Origin: QANA01 sp963665505
GTDB taxonomy: Bacteria > Bacillota > Clostridia > Christensenellales > Christensenellaceae
Length of the DNA stretch: 64,000 nucleotides
Assembly: GCA_963665505.1 (NCBI GenBank)
Contig: OY762275.1
Coordinates: 930,001 to 994,000 of the forward strand
Direction: 5' to 3'
The notes under the pieces are model-generated. The model searched no databases. It saw only the letters and a list, made by a program, of their open reading frames with translations, and was not told where the DNA came from. The position numbers were made by a program, and so were the translations under genes. Of the stretch, positions 62,002-64,000 are shown piece after piece. Each line of letters opens with the position of its first letter. Positions within the stretch are counted from its first letter, which is position 1.

Positions 62002-62772
62002 ATGCGCTTGGCATCAAAATTTGACGAAGACCCTGCCCTATACGACAAATGGCGGCCGACCTACGTCCCGGAATTATACGAAGATATGCTGGCCTATCGG
62101 CCCATCGGCCGGTCCGGAAACGTGCTTGAGATCGGCATCGGGACGGGGCAGGCCACGCTGCCCCTCCTGAAGACGGGCTGCCGCCTCACCGCGGTGGAAC
62201 CGGGCGGCAACCTGGCGGCGTTTTCGCAAAAGAAATTTGCGGGTTATGAAAATTTCGCTGTGCAGAATACGACTTTTGAGGATTTTTCGGCGCCCGATTC
62301 TGCGTTTGACCTGATCTATGCCGCGACTGCCTTCCATTGGATCCCGGAAGAGACCGGCTATCCCAAAGTGTATCGGCTGCTGAAAAGCGGCGGGGCCTTT
62401 GCGCGGTTCCGCAACCATCCTTATATGGACAAGGGGAATCTGCCGCTCCATGCTGCGCTGCAAGAAGTCTATGCGGCCTATATGCCGGGTGGCCAGGAGC
62501 CGCCGGAATACAGTGAAAAAGACTGCGTCAAACTCGCCGATGCCATTAAACAGTACGGATTTGTGGACGTGACGTACAAGCTGTACCATAGGGTACGGAC
62601 GTTCAATGCCAAGGGGTATGTTTCTCTCCTGGACACGTATTCCGACCACAGGGCGCTCCAGGAAGACCGACGGGCCTTGTTTTATAATAAGATAAAAGAA
62701 GTGATCGGCCGCTTCGGCGGGCAAATCCATATGTATGACACGATCAACCTGCTCCTCGCAAGAAAGCCCTGA
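62002..62772 (+). CDS. SAM-dependent class I methyltransferase
   Basis: 256 residues. FDEDPALYDKWRPTYVPELYEDM opening, VLEIGIGTGQAT (SAM motif I), LTAVEPGGNLA, and FDLIYAATAFHWIPEE (motif post-I/IV). This is the trans-aconitate/ubiE-like small-molecule group; substrate unknown. The ATG at 62002 is chosen; upstream in-frame codons run into the tRNA gene. Confidence 0.85.
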   Translation: MRLASKFDEDPALYDKWRPTYVPELYEDMLAYRPIGRSGNVLEIGIGTGQATLPLLKTGCRLTAVEPGGNLAAFSQKKFAGYENFAVQNTTFEDFSAPDSAFDLIYAATAFHWIPEETGYPKVYRLLKSGGAFARFRNHPYMDKGNLPLHAALQEVYAAYMPGGQEPPEYSEKDCVKLADAIKQYGFVDVTYKLYHRVRTFNAKGYVSLLDTYSDHRALQEDRRALFYNKIKEVIGRFGGQIHMYDTINLLLARKP

Positions 62773-63018
62773 GGGGGGGACGGGCCGGCGCGCATATTGG
62801 TGTGAACAGAGATGAATTGATAGAAATAGAAAAATAGTTGCTTTGTTTGCGATGAATAGAAAGGCTGGATGGGGGGACCATATGGCCTTTGTTGTATTTT
62901 CCAGTGGTAGAGAAACGTATAGTTTTAAAATATAGTTGGAGTTTGATATACTAAATAAAAGAATAGTTATCATGTGTAGTAGATAGTTAGAAATTTTTTT
63001 CTGAATTCTTTTGTTTTT

Positions 63019-63047
63019 TTGACTAAATAGTTTTTACTTTTTATAAC
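63019..63047 (+). promoter_or_regulatory. Promoter of the DUF3800 gene
   Basis: TTGACT (63019-63024), 17 bases, TATAAC (63042-63047). The 62773-63103 interval is AT-rich and holds nothing else I can support. Confidence 0.55.
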
Positions 63048-63103
63048 CTAAAGAATTAAGGTTTTAATTTTTTATATAAAAAATAGTTGTAGAGGAGGCT
63101 GTG

Positions 63104-64000
63104 ATGGTTCCCAATAGATCTCATCAAATGTCATTTTATGATGTTGAGCGTCTTAAAAGGATTGCTTTGCAACCCGGTCGTACGGCTTTTCTTGATGAGT
63201 GCGGCAATTTTGGTTTTAATTTTCAAGCCGAAGGTACTTCTTTATATTATATCGTTTGTGCGGTTGTGGTTGATAACAAAAAAATCAAAGAAATTGAACG
63301 AAAAGTAGATGAACTGCGCAGGAATAATTTTGGAAAAGGAGAAATGAAATCAAGTTCCATAAGTGGGAACCATACAAGAAGAGCTAAAATCTTAACTGAA
63401 TTATTGTTATTAGATTTTTCGCTTATTATTCTTATTGCGGACAAGCGAAAATTTCAAAAAGAATCTCCCCTAGCGAACTATAGAAGTCCTTTTGTTAAGT
63501 ATCTCCATCAAAAATTATACAATTCAATGTATAATGTATATCCAAAATTGAACATCATTGAGGACGAATATGGTCTATCAGAATTTCAGGAGGGATATTG
63601 TGAATATATTAAGGAGAACCGCCCTGCCCCAAACTTATTTAGTCAATACAATTTTGATTACGTTAAGAGTCAAAATAGTAATATAGTACAAATTGCTGAT
63701 ATGATTGCAGGGTCTATTAAACAACACCTTATAGATAAGAAATCGCCTAATGCATTGACTATATTTAAATCAAAAATATTGGATATCATTAACTTTCCAA
63801 AGGCTTTTAAAGAATACGGGATTGAGATGAGTGCGGATAAATTTTATGATGTGCAGATTTATACTTTGGCGGAACAATGTGCAACTAAATATATTGAAAA
63901 AAATGAACATTCTAAAGAAGAAGATATTCGGCTTCGGGTACTATTTTTGCGGAACCTGTTATTTACGGTACGAAACATCAGTAAAACAAAGTATCTTTGT
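63104..64000 (+). CDS. DUF3800 family protein, cut by the window edge
   Basis: 299 codons from the ATG at 63104 (behind GAGGAGG) to the edge, no stop reached. TAFLDECGNFGFNF near residue 25 and QIADMIAGSIKQHL near 205 are the acidic metal-site-like motifs of DUF3800, a family with an RNase H-like appearance often found in or near mobile and defence regions. AT-rich against the preceding core genes, so a second acquired segment probably begins here. Confidence 0.8.
   Translation, partial: MVPNRSHQMSFYDVERLKRIALQPGRTAFLDECGNFGFNFQAEGTSLYYIVCAVVVDNKKIKEIERKVDELRRNNFGKGEMKSSSISGNHTRRAKILTELLLLDFSLIILIADKRKFQKESPLANYRSPFVKYLHQKLYNSMYNVYPKLNIIEDEYGLSEFQEGYCEYIKENRPAPNLFSQYNFDYVKSQNSNIVQIADMIAGSIKQHLIDKKSPNALTIFKSKILDIINFPKAFKEYGIEMSADKFYDVQIYTLAEQCATKYIEKNEHSKEEDIRLRVLFLRNLLFTVRNISKTKYLC

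Overview
The window looks like the chromosome of a GC-rich, endospore-forming member of the Clostridia (Firmicutes). Evidence includes a forespore-type M23 peptidase (SpoIIQ-like), SpoIID, YabP-YabQ, a CwlJ-GerQ-like pair, SepF, a DivIVA-like protein, T-box leaders before thrS and pheST, and an infC-rpmI-rplT operon with a Gram-positive attenuator leader. Gene content is compatible with a Christensenella-like anaerobe, but the sequence alone does not fix the genus.

Layout. 1-4.2 kb: end of an unknown gene, a DUF5662 protein and a large FtsX-type permease with a 45-bp tandem repeat at its 3' end. 4.4-5.3 kb: an AT-rich HEPN-type gene. 5465-22011: an AT-rich genomic island bounded by a perfect 63-bp direct repeat that is the 3' part of tRNA-Leu(TAA). 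The island carries one complete WapA/RHS-like secreted polymorphic toxin with a candidate immunity gene. Behind it lies a same-strand row of start-less RHS tip cassettes, each a core fragment, a different toxin tip, an immunity gene and usually a GC-rich hairpin. Two serine-recombinase C-terminal remnants and a 5'-truncated tyrosine integrase complete it, so the island looks immobilised. 22-24.6 kb: GNAT enzyme, a tandem intergenic repeat, a small XhlA-like protein and an AT-rich zinc-ribbon/deoxyribosyltransferase-like protein.

24.7-40.6 kb is core genome: M15 peptidase, polysaccharide deacetylase, thrS, a lipoprotein, an AraC regulator, two paralogous MFS transporters each frameshifted at a homopolymer, spoIID, spoIIQ-like, gerQ-like/cwlJ, phosphohexomutase and infC-rpmI-rplT. 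40.9-45.5 kb: an ABC-2 polysaccharide exporter with a three-domain glycosyltransferase. 45.6-50.3 kb: SpoU methyltransferase and pheST. 51.6-56.9 kb: HAD phosphatase, an anti-anti-sigma/anti-sigma/sigma operon, HlyD-like protein, YggS, SepF, DivIVA. 57-61.6 kb: a surface protein behind a c-di-GMP-I riboswitch, a DUF3048 lipoprotein, yabP-yabQ-divIC and a Ppx/GppA phosphatase. 61.8 kb to the end: initiator tRNA, a methyltransferase and an AT-rich DUF3800 gene cut by the window edge.

The most notable content is the toxin-cassette island, an approximately 87-bp intergenic repeat family at several loci, and the pair of homopolymer frameshifts in the sister MFS genes.
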